DNA of 64,000 nucleotides. Origin: Burkholderia territorii. GTDB taxonomy: Bacteria > Pseudomonadota > Gammaproteobacteria > Burkholderiales > Burkholderiaceae. Shown one piece after another: positions 1-9,501 of this stretch. How positions within the stretch are numbered: the first letter of the stretch is position 1; each line of letters opens with the position of its first letter. The position numbers were made by a program, and so were the translations under genes. Location of the stretch: assembly GCF_902833055.1 (NCBI RefSeq), contig NZ_CADFEJ010000004.1, positions 372,001 to 436,000 on the forward strand. The letters are read 5' to 3'. Below the pieces are notes generated by a model. It saw nothing but the letters and a program-made list of their open reading frames with translations, was not told the DNA's origin and did not search any database.

Positions 1-213
1 GCAGAGGCGCCCGCGCCGCGCGGCGGCGGGCGCGACGGCGGCCGTCGCCCGCAGGCGCCGCTGCCGGGGCTCGCGGTCCAGGTTCATTACAGCAATGCAC
101 GCGCGCAGGGTGAAATGCGTCTCGGCGACGCATGGCGCGTCAAACCGAGCGACACGCTGCTCGCGGAATTGCGCGCGACGTTCGACGGCAGCATCGTCGA
201 AATCACGTACTGA
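1..213 (+). CDS. C-terminal fragment of an unrecognised protein
   Basis: An open frame runs in from the left edge and ends at TGA 211-213, giving 70 residues. The first third is rich in Gly, Arg and Pro. The rest resembles a compact beta-rich tail, with VQVHYSNARAQGEMRLGDAW early and FDGSIVEITY at the very end. I do not recognise the family. The frame is judged real because a strong intrinsic terminator follows 27 bases after the stop and codon use matches the neighbours. The start lies outside the window, so function is left open. Confidence 0.6.
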   Translation, partial: AEAPAPRGGGRDGGRRPQAPLPGLAVQVHYSNARAQGEMRLGDAWRVKPSDTLLAELRATFDGSIVEITY

Positions 214-239
214 GCGGTCCCCGGCTGGCGGTCGTCTGC

Positions 240-283
240 ACGGCCCGCCGCGTCGCCACTGGGCGGTGCGGCGGGCCGTTTTC
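240..283 (+). terminator. Intrinsic terminator of the left-edge gene
   Basis: A 12-bp perfect stem (ACGGCCCGCCGC at 240-251 with its complement at 268-279) is followed by TTTT. It sits just after the partial gene and separates it from the LPS genes to its right. Confidence 0.85.
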
Positions 284-297
284 ATTTCGTCGGGCGC

Positions 298-326
298 TTG
301 GGGCCGTCATCCGGACGCTATACAAT
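298..326 (+). promoter_or_regulatory. Possible sigma70 promoter for the heptosyltransferase genes
   Basis: TTGGGG (298-303) and TACAAT (321-326) are separated by 17 bases. They lie between the upstream terminator and the first heptosyltransferase, leaving an untranslated leader of about 200 bases. Nothing else was identified in the 214-536 gap. Confidence 0.4.
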
Positions 327-536
327 CCGTCGCGCGCAACGCAATTGCGGCGCCGGGCGTGGTCAGTTCACCGCCCGGCGGCGACCTCGCACGCGCGAAC
401 AAACGGTACGGTTCGGCGCCGCACGCGATGCGGCGCGATGCCGCGACCGACCACGCGACGAGGCCGGCACGGGGAAGGACGCCACGATGCCCGGCCGGTA
501 CGCGACGATAAAAAAACCGACAGCACGACCACAACA

Positions 537-1625
537 ATGGCCAACGGGAAACCGACGGGGCGGATCCTCGTGATCCGGATTGATTTTCTGGGCGACATGC
601 TGTGCACGACCGCTTTTCTCGGCGCGCTGAAACAGCGCTGGCCCGGCGCGGAGCTGCACGTGGTCGCGAATCGCTACAACGCGGCCGCACTCGCCGGCAA
701 CCCGGACGTGCACACGGTGCACACCTACGTGTACAGCCGTCAGTGCGAGCGCAACGATCGCCCGGGGCGGATGCGCGCGTTCTTCGAACGGCTGCGGCTC
801 GTGCGCCGGCTGCGCCGCCTGCGGTTCGATCTCGTGGTCGTGCCGAACGGCGGCATGCATCGCAGCAGCATCCGGTTCGCCCGGCAGCTCGGCGTGAAGG
901 ATTGTCGCTGGCACGATGCCGATTCCGAATTCGACGATCGCAAGCCGGAACACGTCGCGTCGCGGCCGATGTGCCACGAGGCGCTGTCGGGATTCCGGCT
1001 CGTGCCCGAGCTCGGCCGCACCGATCTCGACGGTCTCGCGCTGTCCGTCTACCCCGATCCCGCGCTGCAGGACACGTGGTATCGGCTGCTCGGGCCGCGC
1101 ACGAAACCGCGCGTCGGCTTCTTCGTGTCGAACAAGGCGGCCGAGCGGCGCTGGCCGGCCGATCGATGGCGAGACCTCGGCCGGCGGCTCGCACCGTTCG
1201 CCGACGTGATCGTGTTCCGCGACCCAGCCGTGTCGGCCGAGGCCGACCGCGACGCGTGGCTGGACGTGAACGCACGGCACGTCGCGCCGTCGTCGGTCGC
1301 TGAACTGATGGCCGCCGCCAGCCTGCTCGACGTGATCGTGTCGGCCGACAGCGCGCCCGTGCATCTCGCGTCGGCGCTCGGCGTGCCGGTCGCCGCACTG
1401 TTCGAGGACCGTCCCGAAAAATACCTGCGCTGGCATCCGCTCGGCGTGCCGCACATGATCCTGCGGGCCGGCGCGACGGTCGACGCGATCGGCGTCGACG
1501 CGCTCGAGCGCGCGGTGCTTCATCTGTTGATACCGGCCGGACGGCCCGACGACGCGATGGGCGACGCGACGCCCCGTGCAGCGGCCACGTTCGCGGCACC
1601 CGGCGTCGAAGCAATCGCTTCGTAG
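537..1625 (+). CDS. LPS heptosyltransferase-like glycosyltransferase (family 9)
   Basis: A 362-residue protein of the ADP-heptose:LPS heptosyltransferase family (GT9, WaaC/WaaF/WaaQ-like). Such enzymes add heptose or related sugars to the LPS core at the cytoplasmic face of the inner membrane. The N-terminal Rossmann motif is RILVIRIDFLGDMLCTTAFL, and the C-terminal nucleotide-sugar domain carries SADSAPVHLASALGVPVAAL. ATG 537 is chosen because it sits directly before the conserved first strand. The open frame extends further upstream, but that part looks like chance coding. Its position beside waaL, waaE and msbA points to outer-core assembly. The acceptor cannot be told from sequence, and it could be one of the wab genes of the Burkholderia core cluster. 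Confidence 0.85.
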   Translation: MANGKPTGRILVIRIDFLGDMLCTTAFLGALKQRWPGAELHVVANRYNAAALAGNPDVHTVHTYVYSRQCERNDRPGRMRAFFERLRLVRRLRRLRFDLVVVPNGGMHRSSIRFARQLGVKDCRWHDADSEFDDRKPEHVASRPMCHEALSGFRLVPELGRTDLDGLALSVYPDPALQDTWYRLLGPRTKPRVGFFVSNKAAERRWPADRWRDLGRRLAPFADVIVFRDPAVSAEADRDAWLDVNARHVAPSSVAELMAAASLLDVIVSADSAPVHLASALGVPVAALFEDRPEKYLRWHPLGVPHMILRAGATVDAIGVDALERAVLHLLIPAGRPDDAMGDATPRAAATFAAPGVEAIAS

Positions 1626-1869
1626 CCCGGGCAACGCGGGCGGCGACGGCATTGTCGGCACTGCCGTCGGAAGGGCAGGAGGGCGCGCGCGATGGCAGCG
1701 GGCCCGCCGCGCCCCGCGTGTGACTGCCTGCCGCGATGCCGGACGGGCGCGCGCAGCAGCGTGCCATGGCGTGTAGCTGACGCCGGCACCGGCGCCGGAC
1801 GCCACGCCACCGGCCGCAAAATCCTGTACATTGCGAGCCTTGTCCAGCCAGCTAGTCGGAACGATCGCC

Positions 1870-3048
1870 GTGGCCCTGTTTTCTTCCGCCCGCCCGCCCA
1901 GAACCATCCTCGTCGCAGCCCCGCGCCGTATCGGCGACGTGCTGCTGACGACGCCGCTCGTGCGTTCGCTGAAGGCGCGCTGGCCCGACGCGCAGATCGA
2001 CATGCTGGTGTTTCGCGGCACCGAGGGCGTGCTGGAGCACAACCCCGACGTGCGGCGCGTGATCGTCGTCGCGCAGCGCGCCGGGTTCCGCGAGCGGCTG
2101 CGCGACGCGCTATCGATGTGGCGCCGCTACGATCTCGCGTGCGCGGCGCTCAGCTCCGACCGGCCGCGCTTCTACAGCTGGTTCGCCGGCCGCAAGCGCG
2201 TGGGCCTCGTCGATCCGAACCGCGTCACGTGGCTGACTCGAATGATGCTGAACGGCATCGCGATCAATCATCACGAGTCCGCGCACACGGTCGTCAGCAC
2301 GCTTGCGCTCGCCCCGGTGATCGGCATCGAGCCGGTATCCGAGGTGGTCGCGCCGGGCATCGGCGACGATCCCGCGCGGCGTGCGCGATTCGACGCATGG
2401 CTCGCCGAATCGCCGGCGATCCGCGAAGGCAAGCCGCTCGTCGTGCTGCATCCGTATCCGATGTTCCGCTACAAGCAATGGCGGCTGGAGGGCTGGGTCG
2501 AGATGATCGAATGGCTGCGCGCGCAGGGATTCGCGATCGCGCTGTCGGGCGGGCCGGCCGATCGTGAGCGCGAATACGCGGAGCAGATCGCGGCCGAGGC
2601 AGGCGGCGACGTGCTGAATCTGGTCGGCCGCCTGACGTTCGGCGAAAGCGCGGAACTGGTGCGGCGTGCGCGGCTCTTCATCGGTCCCGATACGGGGGCG
2701 ACGCACGTGGCCGCCGCGACGGGCACCGACACGATCGCGCTGTTCGGTCCGTCCGATCCGGTGCGCTGGGGGCCGTGGCCGCAGCACTGGCCGGCGACCG
2801 AGAACCCGTGGGCGCTGCGCGGCTCCGCGCGGCACGGCAACGTGTGGCTGCTGCAAGGCGAGGGCGATTGCGTGCCGTGCCGGCACGAAGGCTGCGAGCG
2901 CCATGTCGACAGTCGTAGCGACTGCCTCGTCAATCTCGGCGCGCAGCGTGTGAAGGCGGCGGCAGCCGAGATGCTCGGGCTGACTGCGCCGGGCGCCAGC
3001 GACGTGGTCATCGACACGTCGCGATTGCATCGCGCGCGTTCCGACTGA
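1870..3048 (+). CDS. LPS heptosyltransferase-like glycosyltransferase (family 9), second copy
   Basis: A second GT9 protein, 392 residues from GTG 1870; an in-frame TTG at 1831 is an alternative start. The N-terminal motif is TILVAAPRRIGDVLLTTPLV, and the C-terminal donor site is GPDTGATHVAAATGTDTIAL followed by FGPSDP, both typical of heptosyltransferases. Near the C-terminus is a cysteine cluster (DCVPCRHEGCERHVDSRSDC), seen in a subset of GT9 enzymes and perhaps metal-binding. It shares only the fold with its upstream neighbour, so the pair probably adds different residues to the LPS core. The 244 bases between them hold no clear gene. Confidence 0.85.
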   Translation: MALFSSARPPRTILVAAPRRIGDVLLTTPLVRSLKARWPDAQIDMLVFRGTEGVLEHNPDVRRVIVVAQRAGFRERLRDALSMWRRYDLACAALSSDRPRFYSWFAGRKRVGLVDPNRVTWLTRMMLNGIAINHHESAHTVVSTLALAPVIGIEPVSEVVAPGIGDDPARRARFDAWLAESPAIREGKPLVVLHPYPMFRYKQWRLEGWVEMIEWLRAQGFAIALSGGPADREREYAEQIAAEAGGDVLNLVGRLTFGESAELVRRARLFIGPDTGATHVAAATGTDTIALFGPSDPVRWGPWPQHWPATENPWALRGSARHGNVWLLQGEGDCVPCRHEGCERHVDSRSDCLVNLGAQRVKAAAAEMLGLTAPGASDVVIDTSRLHRARSD

Positions 3049-3217
3049 CGCGTGAAGGCCTTGCGTTACCTGATTTGAAAAAAGCGGCGGTGCGGCGACG
3101 CATCGACCGCGAGCGGCCGCGCTTGCGGCGGCAACGTCCGTGCGCCGCTTTGAAGCGTGCGATGCCGAACGTGCGGCAGGCGGCACCGCGGATCGCGCGC
3201 CGCCCGCCGCATGACGG

Positions 3218-4498
3218 TTACGCGCTGCGCCGGATCGCCGACGTCTCGCGGGGCAGCGCTTCGGTTCGCGCGCCGCAGCCGAGCAGGATCCCGGCGAGCA
3301 GCACCAGCAGATGCCCTTCGGCGAAATCGAGCAGCAGCGAATTCGCGAGGCTGCCGATCGCGAAGATCGCGAGCCACGCGAGCAGCAGCTGCCGCGAACG
3401 CGGATCGAGCGCGCGGCTGCCGCGCGCGATCTGCACGATCAGGTTCAGGAACAGCAGCACGCCGAGCGTGCCGAGCTGCACGGCCATCAGCAGGTATTCG
3501 TTGTGCGGATTCGACGTGAGCTGCCCTTCGGCGGCCGTCTTGCCGGCCGTGAGCTTTTCGAACTCGAATTCGAGGCCGCCCGCGCCGTAGCCGATCACGG
3601 GGCGCAGGCGATACAGCTCGAGTCCCTTCTTGTACCACTCGAGGCGCAGCCCGGTCGACGTGACCGCATCGGTCTGCCGATACTGCTGCACTTCCGACAC
3701 GACCTTCACGAGCCGGCCGTTGTGCACCGTGCACGCAGCGACGACGAGTGCGGCGCCCGCCAGCACCAGTGCCCCGGCGGCAAGCCCCGCGCGCAGCGCC
3801 GACTGGCGGCGCAGCAGCAGCACGAAACGCACCGCGACGACGAGCATCAGCAGCAGCGCGATGACCTGCCCGGTGCGTCCTTGCAGCATCACGAACACGT
3901 TGATCAGCGACCATGCGGCGACGGCGGCATACGCGGTGCGCGACAGCGCGGCGCGGGCCGACAGCGCGAGGTCGGCCGCCTGATAGAACAGCAACGCGCC
4001 GAACATGCCGGCCGCGATGTGGTTCTTGAACACCCATGCGCGCGACAGCGGCAGTTCCGTCGCGTGCGCGGGCCCGATCGCGGTCAGTCCGAGATAGTTG
4101 GTGGTCGACAGCAGCAGGATCACGCACAACGTGCCGAACCATGCTCGCCGCACGATCGGCGCCCAGTTCGAGTGACGGAACGCGAGCACGGCAAACGGCA
4201 CCAGCAGCAGCTTGTCGTACTTGGCGACCCAGTTCCACGCCTTCGGATGCGGCGCGACCGTATAGGCGACGCTCGCGGTCAGCGCCGCGAGGATCAGGAG
4301 CGCCGCGAGCGACGCCGGTTCGGTGACGAACGTGCGCAGGTCGCGCCAGAATTCGGGGGAGATGACGAGCGCGGCCGCGAACAGGCCGCAGAACACGTTG
4401 GTCAGCGCGGTCGAGACGGGCACCATGCACAGCGCGATGACGGCGAAGGCGCGAGCGGCGGTCAGGCGCCGCGTGGCGGGAGCGGAAAACGAAAGCAT
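3218..4498 (-). CDS. waaL: O-antigen ligase WaaL
   Basis: A 426-residue polytopic membrane protein of the Wzy_C/O-antigen ligase family. It transfers undecaprenyl-linked O-antigen to lipid A-core on the periplasmic face. Hydrophobic helices fill the chain from residue 15 on. The large periplasmic loop before the last helices holds VIGYGAGGLEFEFEKL and SNPHNEYLLMAVQLGTLG, where His332 matches the conserved ligase histidine. The start is the ATG at 4498, immediately before the first membrane segment. It is convergent with the heptosyltransferases and followed upstream by two more core glycosyltransferases. The family also holds Wzy polymerases and PglL-type protein ligases, but context favours WaaL. 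Confidence 0.85.
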   Translation of the reverse strand: MLSFSAPATRRLTAARAFAVIALCMVPVSTALTNVFCGLFAAALVISPEFWRDLRTFVTEPASLAALLILAALTASVAYTVAPHPKAWNWVAKYDKLLLVPFAVLAFRHSNWAPIVRRAWFGTLCVILLLSTTNYLGLTAIGPAHATELPLSRAWVFKNHIAAGMFGALLFYQAADLALSARAALSRTAYAAVAAWSLINVFVMLQGRTGQVIALLLMLVVAVRFVLLLRRQSALRAGLAAGALVLAGAALVVAACTVHNGRLVKVVSEVQQYRQTDAVTSTGLRLEWYKKGLELYRLRPVIGYGAGGLEFEFEKLTAGKTAAEGQLTSNPHNEYLLMAVQLGTLGVLLFLNLIVQIARGSRALDPRSRQLLLAWLAIFAIGSLANSLLLDFAEGHLLVLLAGILLGCGARTEALPRETSAIRRSA

Positions 4499-4632
4499 CG
4501 GAACCTGTCGAATGGACGAATGCGGGATGCGGGCACCGTGCTGCGCGCCGCGCGTCCCGGCGGCACCGCGCGGGACGAAGCGCGCAGTATACGCGAAGCC
4601 GCGCGCGTTTCCGTGCCGTTTTCGGGGTCCGA

Positions 4633-5475
4633 TCAGCTGAAGGCGCGCTTGAGCCGGGAGCGCAGCAGCGCGCGCTTCAGGCGCCCTTCGACGGCCGGCG
4701 TGTCGAGCACGAGTCGCGAGCCCGCCGGCTCGCCGCGATGCAGGTAATAGCGGTCGAACGTGGCCTGCGTCATGCCCCATTTGTTGAGGAACTGACGGCG
4801 GCCGTCGTTCTTGACGATCTTGCCCGTGCTCTTCTGCTGGAAGTGATAGACGAGGCTGTCGCCCACACCGAGGAAGATCCGGCAGCCGGCGTCCCAGAAT
4901 TTCATCGAGAAGTCGTTGTCGCTGCTCATTCCCGGCGACAGCTCGCTGCTGTAGCCGCCGATGCGGTTCCACCAGTCGCGGTGCACGAGCGTCGGCGGCC
5001 AGGTCGAGCCGAGCCAGTCCGCGCGCGCGAGCCGCGGCGTGGCCGCGACTAGGCCGGCCGCATCGAACTGTTCGGCGTCGCGGCCGAAATTGCTGACCAC
5101 GACGCACGGGTTGCGCGTGTCGACCGGCTCGACCATCGTGCCGGACAGCATGAACAGGTCGGTCGGCATCTGCTCGATGCGCCGCACGAGCGCCGCGTCC
5201 CAGCCGGGGCAGCAGTACATGTCGTCGTTCATGTAGACGACGTAGTCGCGCGTCGCGCGCGCGGCGGCCAGGTTCACCGCGTGGCAGATGCCGATGTTGG
5301 CCGGCGACGCGGTGTGCTCGATGCCTTCGCTGCGCACCCAGTCGAGCGTGCCGTCAGAGCCGTCGTTCACGTGTACGATGATCTGATGGTCGTACGCCGA
5401 ATGACGGCGCAGGCTGTCGACGACGAGCTTGAGGTACGGCAGGTTGTTCCAGGTCGGGATGATGATGGAGAACAT
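4633..5475 (-). CDS. Glycosyltransferase family 2, LPS core
   Basis: A 280-residue GT-A fold enzyme. It opens with MFSIIIPTWNNLPYLKLVVD, followed by VNDGSDGTLDWV and the metal-binding region YVVYMNDDMYCCPGWD near residue 95. The start at 5475 is set by this N-terminus; the longer open frame upstream is Pro/Arg-rich and unlike the family. No membrane segments are visible, so it acts in the cytoplasm on a lipid-linked core. It lies between waaL and waaE on the same strand and probably adds an outer-core sugar. The sugar and linkage cannot be inferred. Confidence 0.8.
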   Translation of the reverse strand: MFSIIIPTWNNLPYLKLVVDSLRRHSAYDHQIIVHVNDGSDGTLDWVRSEGIEHTASPANIGICHAVNLAAARATRDYVVYMNDDMYCCPGWDAALVRRIEQMPTDLFMLSGTMVEPVDTRNPCVVVSNFGRDAEQFDAAGLVAATPRLARADWLGSTWPPTLVHRDWWNRIGGYSSELSPGMSSDNDFSMKFWDAGCRIFLGVGDSLVYHFQQKSTGKIVKNDGRRQFLNKWGMTQATFDRYYLHRGEPAGSRLVLDTPAVEGRLKRALLRSRLKRAFS

Positions 5476-5620
5476 GGCGGTCGGATTCGGTGGTCGTCGT
5501 GTCGGCGGCGCGTGGCGCGGCGCCGCACTCGGGCGCGCATGGCGCGCGGGCAGCCCGGCATTGTAACGCCGGGCCGGCCGCATGCCGGCGGCGTCTGGGT
5601 CGGGGCAGGGCGGCGCGCGC

Positions 5621-6373
5621 TCAGCGAGCCGGCTCGTGGCCGAGCTTCAGGAACCGGTAGTACACCGTTTCCGCGTTGAATACGGCGATCATGAAGCCCG
5701 CGCGACCGTCGAGAAACCCGCGCCGCAGCAGGTAGGTCCGCACGAATGCCCATGCGCCGCGCGCGAGTGCCTTGCCGAAGCCGCCGCGCTGGCCGGCCGC
5801 GCGGCGCTGGCGCGCACCGGCCGTCGAATACGCGTCGAGCTTGCGCACGACGGTCTCGAAATCCTCGTAGGAATAGTGCATCAGCTTGCCCGGCAGCCGC
5901 TGCGCGGGCGTGTCGAATACCAGGCGTTCGTGCACCAGGTCGTCGGAGAAGCGGGCCGCGCCGCGCCGGAACAGGCGCGGCACCCAGTCCGGATACCAGC
6001 CGCTATGGTGGATCCACTGGCCGCAGAAGCTCGACAGCCGGTCGAGCGCATAGACTTGCGCGGCTGGCGCGCGAATGGCCTCGCGGATCGACTGCGCGAG
6101 CTCCGGGCTGACCACCTCGTCGGTGTCGAGCGACAGGATCCAGTCGGTGTCGAGGGCAGCGAGCGCGCGGTTCTTCTGCGGGCCGAAGCCCGGCCAGTCG
6201 CGCTCGACGATCACGCGGGCGCCGTGCGCGCGGGCGATCGCGACGGTATCGTCGGTGCTACCGCCGTCGATCACGACGATGTCGTCGGCGAAGGTCAGCG
6301 CGTCGAGGCACTGCGCGAGCCGCGCGGCCGCGTTGAGGGCGATGAGGGCGACGCCGAGGGTGGGTTCTGCCAT
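5621..6373 (-). CDS. waaE: LPS core glycosyltransferase WaaE-like (family 2)
   Basis: A 250-residue GT2 protein of the WaaE/KdtX type, which in enterobacteria and Burkholderia adds beta-1,4-glucose to heptose I of the inner core. Visible motifs are VALIALNAAARLAQCLDAL at the N-terminus, DIVVIDGGSTDDTV, and SLDTDEVVSPELAQSIREAI with the DTD metal site near residue 90. The C-terminal half holds the YPDWVPRLFRR and LMHYSYEDFETVVRKLDAY segments characteristic of this subfamily. It is divergent from msbA, an arrangement known for waaE and msbA in the B. cepacia complex. Exact linkage is by analogy. Confidence 0.75.
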   Translation of the reverse strand: MAEPTLGVALIALNAAARLAQCLDALTFADDIVVIDGGSTDDTVAIARAHGARVIVERDWPGFGPQKNRALAALDTDWILSLDTDEVVSPELAQSIREAIRAPAAQVYALDRLSSFCGQWIHHSGWYPDWVPRLFRRGAARFSDDLVHERLVFDTPAQRLPGKLMHYSYEDFETVVRKLDAYSTAGARQRRAAGQRGGFGKALARGAWAFVRTYLLRRGFLDGRAGFMIAVFNAETVYYRFLKLGHEPAR

Positions 6374-6473
6374 GAAATCGTCGAAAAGGCGGAGAAAACG
6401 GTGAGCGGCAGTATACCCGCGCGCCGGCCGGCGGCCGCTTCGGCGACGGCCATGCCGGCGGAGGCGGTACAGC

Positions 6474-6479
6474 TATAAT
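6474..6479 (+). promoter_or_regulatory. -10 element upstream of msbA
   Basis: A perfect TATAAT lies 88 bases before the msbA start. No good -35 hexamer sits 16-18 bases upstream. It is a likely but incomplete promoter. Confidence 0.45.
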
Positions 6480-6566
6480 GTTGGGCCTTTTTCGGCACCC
6501 GCCGGACGGGATGAATTCCGGGCAGTCACGCCCCGGGCGCCGCGTCGCGGCTCAAGAAGGATTGCC

Positions 6567-8348
6567 TTGGAAACCCAGAACACTCTTCGCAAACCGATGG
6601 ACGGCACCGGTACGTCGCCGCTCACGGTCCTCAAGCGCCTGTGGCCGTACATCCGGCCGCTCATCGGCATCGTGCTGCTCGCCGTGATGACGATGGGTGT
6701 CGTCGCGGCCACGGAAGCCGGGATCCCGGCACTGCTCAAGCCGCTGCTCGACCACGGCTTCGGCTCGCACGGCAGCGATCGCGCCAAATGGTACGTGCCG
6801 ATCGCGGTGATCGGGCTCGCGCTGGTGCGCGGCGTGTCGCAGTACACGTCCAACTACCTGCTCAACTACGTGTCGAACCGCATCCTGCTGCAACTGCGGC
6901 TCGAGATGTTCCAGCGGATGATCCATACGGGCGCATCGTTCTTCCAGCGCGAAACCGCGAGCACCGTGATCAACGCGATCGTGTTCGAGGTCAACCAGAT
7001 CCTGTCGGTGCTGACCGGCGTGATGGTCACGCTCGTGCGCGACTCGCTGACCGTGGTGTTCCTGCTCGGCTACCTGTTCTACCTGAACTGGCGGCTCACG
7101 CTGATCGTCGCGGTGATCCTGCCGGGCATCGGCTGGCTCGTCAGCAAGATCAACCGCCGCCTGCGCCGCCTGAACCGCGAGCACCAGACGCTCACCAACG
7201 AGCTGTCGTACATCGTCGAGGAGACGGTCGGCGGCTACAAGGTCGTGAAGGTGCACAACGGCGAAGCGTACGAGATGGATCGCTTCACGACGATGAGCAA
7301 GCGCCTGCGCGGCTACGCGATGCGCATGACGATCTCGGGCGGGCTCGCGCAGCCGCTGACGCAGTTCCTCGCGTCGATCGCGCTCGCGGTCGTGATCACG
7401 ATCGCGGTCGTGCAGTCGTCCAACGACCAGACGACGGTCGGCGGTTTCGTCGCGTTCGTCACGTCGATGCTGCTGGTCATTTCGCCGCTCAAGCACCTGA
7501 TCGACGTCAACCAGCCGCTGCAGCGCGGGATGACGGCCGCCGAGCTGATCTTCGGGCTCATCGACGAGCCGGCCGAGCCGCAAGGCGGCGGCCGCGCGCT
7601 GCCGCATGCCCGCGGCGAAATCGAATTCCGGGACGTGTCGTTCGACTACGGTGCCTCCGAGCGGCCGACGCTCGACCGCATTTCGTTCAAGGTCGCGCCG
7701 GGCGAGATGATCGCGCTCGCGGGGCCGTCGGGCAGCGGCAAGACGACGCTCGTCAACCTTCTGCCGCGCTTCTTCGATCCGACGGGCGGCGCGATCCTGG
7801 TCGACGGCGTACCGGTAGCCGACTACGACATCCACGCGCTGCGCGGCCAGATGGCGATGGTCAGCCAGGACGTCGTGCTGTTCAACGACACGATCGCCGC
7901 CAACGTCGCGTACGGGCAGACGCCCGATCGCGCACGCGTGCAGGCGGCGCTCGAGGCCGCGAACCTCGCCGACGCGGTTGCCGCGATGCCCGACGGGCTC
8001 GACACGCTCGTCGGCGGCAACGGGATGCGTCTGTCGGGCGGCCAGCGGCAGCGGCTCGCGATCGCGCGCGCGATCTACAAGGACGCGCCGATCCTGATCC
8101 TCGACGAGGCGACCTCGGCGCTCGATTCGGAATCCGAACGCCACGTGCAGGCCGCGCTCGAACGGTTGATGGAAGGGCGCACGACGCTCGTGATCGCGCA
8201 CCGGCTGTCGACGATCGAGCGCGCGGACCGGATCCTCGTGCTCGAAGCCGGCAAGATCGTCGAGACGGGCAGCCACGACGAGCTGCTGCGCCATGGCGGG
8301 CTGTACGCGCACCTTCACCGGATCCAGTACCAGCAGCAGGCGGCGTGA
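6567..8348 (+). CDS. msbA: Lipid A export ATP-binding/permease MsbA
   Basis: A 593-residue ABC half-transporter that flips lipid A-core across the inner membrane as a homodimer. The membrane domain spans about residues 20-340 (six helices). The nucleotide-binding domain carries Walker [11 protein letters not shown] (from residue 386), signature [14 protein letters not shown] (from residue 489) and Walker [12 protein letters not shown] (Asp513). Translation appears to start at TTG 6567, because an AAGAAGG ribosome site lies seven bases before it and no ATG is suitably placed until residue 11. It is divergent from waaE, fitting joint LPS core synthesis and export. Confidence 0.95.
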   Translation: METQNTLRKPMDGTGTSPLTVLKRLWPYIRPLIGIVLLAVMTMGVVAATEAGIPALLKPLLDHGFGSHGSDRAKWYVPIAVIGLALVRGVSQYTSNYLLNYVSNRILLQLRLEMFQRMIHTGASFFQRETASTVINAIVFEVNQILSVLTGVMVTLVRDSLTVVFLLGYLFYLNWRLTLIVAVILPGIGWLVSKINRRLRRLNREHQTLTNELSYIVEETVGGYKVVKVHNGEAYEMDRFTTMSKRLRGYAMRMTISGGLAQPLTQFLASIALAVVITIAVVQSSNDQTTVGGFVAFVTSMLLVISPLKHLIDVNQPLQRGMTAAELIFGLIDEPAEPQGGGRALPHARGEIEFRDVSFDYGASERPTLDRISFKVAPGEMIALAGPSGSGKTTLVNLLPRFFDPTGGAILVDGVPVADYDIHALRGQMAMVSQDVVLFNDTIAANVAYGQTPDRARVQAALEAANLADAVAAMPDGLDTLVGGNGMRLSGGQRQRLAIARAIYKDAPILILDEATSALDSESERHVQAALERLMEGRTTLVIAHRLSTIERADRILVLEAGKIVETGSHDELLRHGGLYAHLHRIQYQQQAA

Positions 8349-8439
8349 CGCCGGATCGCCCGCGCCGTGTGCTAGTCTTGCTCGCGCAGGTCCGGTTTCG
8401 TTGTTTCCGGTTCGACGTGACGACACGGAGGGAAGGGCA

Positions 8440-8832
8440 ATGAAGAAGATGCACGGCATCATGCTGGCAGCGCTGGTTGCTGCGGGTTTTGCAGCGCCGG
8501 CCGCGATGGCGCAGGATCACGACAACTACGACAAGCACGGAGACCACGGCGGCCCGGGCATGCGGCACGGCCACGGCCCGAAGCACATGCCGCCGGGCCA
8601 GGCGATGCATCGCGAGGACGACGTGCCGCCGCGCTGGGCCGATCAGCCGCGTCGCGAGTGGCACAAGGGCGACCGTCTCCCGGACGAATTCCGCGATCGC
8701 CAGTACGTGGTCGACGACTGGCGCGGCTACCGCCTGAGCCCGCCGCCGCGCGGCTATCACTGGGTTGGCGTCGGCGGCGATTACCTGCTCGTGCAGATCG
8801 GCTCGGGCATCGTGCTGCGGGTCGGTCCGTAA
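8440..8832 (+). CDS. RcnB-family periplasmic protein
   Basis: A 130-residue exported protein. A signal peptide (MKKMHGIMLAALVAAGFAAP, cleavage after AMA near residue 24) precedes a His/Asp/Gly-rich stretch that could bind metal. The C-terminal RcnB-like domain holds WRGYRLSPPPRGYHWVGVGG and ends in IVLRVGP. RcnB in E. coli modulates nickel/cobalt homeostasis, but most proteobacterial members are uncharacterised. ATG 8440 follows a GGAGGGAAGGG ribosome site. It is downstream of msbA with a 91-base gap. A metal role is only inferred. Confidence 0.8.
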   Translation: MKKMHGIMLAALVAAGFAAPAAMAQDHDNYDKHGDHGGPGMRHGHGPKHMPPGQAMHREDDVPPRWADQPRREWHKGDRLPDEFRDRQYVVDDWRGYRLSPPPRGYHWVGVGGDYLLVQIGSGIVLRVGP

Positions 8833-8859
8833 CGCCTGCCGCCTATCGTCGATTCATCC

Positions 8860-8887
8860 GGCTGCCGGGGCGTGCGTTCCGGCAGCC
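8860..8887. terminator. Hairpin between convergent genes
   Basis: A 9-bp perfect stem (GGCTGCCGG 8860-8868 with CCGGCAGCC 8879-8887) lies exactly between two convergent genes. T-tracts are poor on both sides, so a terminator role is plausible but not certain. Confidence 0.4.
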
Positions 8888-8890
8888 GCG

Positions 8891-9469
8891 TCATTTCTCC
8901 TTCCGCTCGTCCGCCGCGCGGCGGAACCAACGCCGCTCGATCCGCGACATCGCCCAGCACACGGCCAGCGCGCAGACCGTGCCCAACGCCACTTGCCCGA
9001 GCCGCATCAGCGGAATGTCCCATAGCGGGCCGTTGCCCGGAAACAGCAGCACGATCGTCGCGGTCACGCCGCCAAGCCGCGCCGCGCTGCCGACGTTCAG
9101 GCACCAGCAACTGACGATCGTGACCGCGACCGCGATCGCATAGGCGAAGAGGCGGTCGCCGCCGAGCGCGGCACCGGCGAAGCCGACCAGCCCGCCGATC
9201 ATCGCGCCGATGAACTGGTCGCGCGACAGCGACATCGTGTCCGAGTAGTTGTGCTGCGTGACGGCGATGGCGGTGACCGCCGCCCACACGGCCTGCTCGG
9301 TGTGCAGCGCGCGGCCGATCGCGTACGCGAGGCACGCGCCGCAGACGGCTTGCAACGCCATCAGCGCGCCTTGCGTGAGCCGCTCGCCGAAGGTCAGCCC
9401 CTTGAACAGATCGAAGATCGACTGCTGGATCTGCTGGCGGGCTTCGTTGAGTGTCCTGATCGTATCCAT
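8891..9469 (-). CDS. FUSC-type inner membrane protein
   Basis: A 192-residue membrane protein with about six hydrophobic segments. After a soluble N-terminus comes GERLTQGALMALQAVCGACLAYAIG and then EQAVWAAVTAIAVTQHNYSD, the pattern of the fusaric-acid-resistance (FUSC/AaeB-like) membrane domain. The C-terminus is basic. It is much shorter than full FUSC transporters (600-700 residues) and lacks their cytoplasmic domain, so it may be a stand-alone half-module. It has the same orientation as the MFS gene upstream, 32 bases away, and is possibly co-transcribed with it. Substrate is unknown. Confidence 0.7.
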   Translation of the reverse strand: MDTIRTLNEARQQIQQSIFDLFKGLTFGERLTQGALMALQAVCGACLAYAIGRALHTEQAVWAAVTAIAVTQHNYSDTMSLSRDQFIGAMIGGLVGFAGAALGGDRLFAYAIAVAVTIVSCWCLNVGSAARLGGVTATIVLLFPGNGPLWDIPLMRLGQVALGTVCALAVCWAMSRIERRWFRRAADERKEK

Positions 9470-9501
9470 CGTGTCGGCCGGGAAGCGGGGGCGAGCGTGT
9501 G

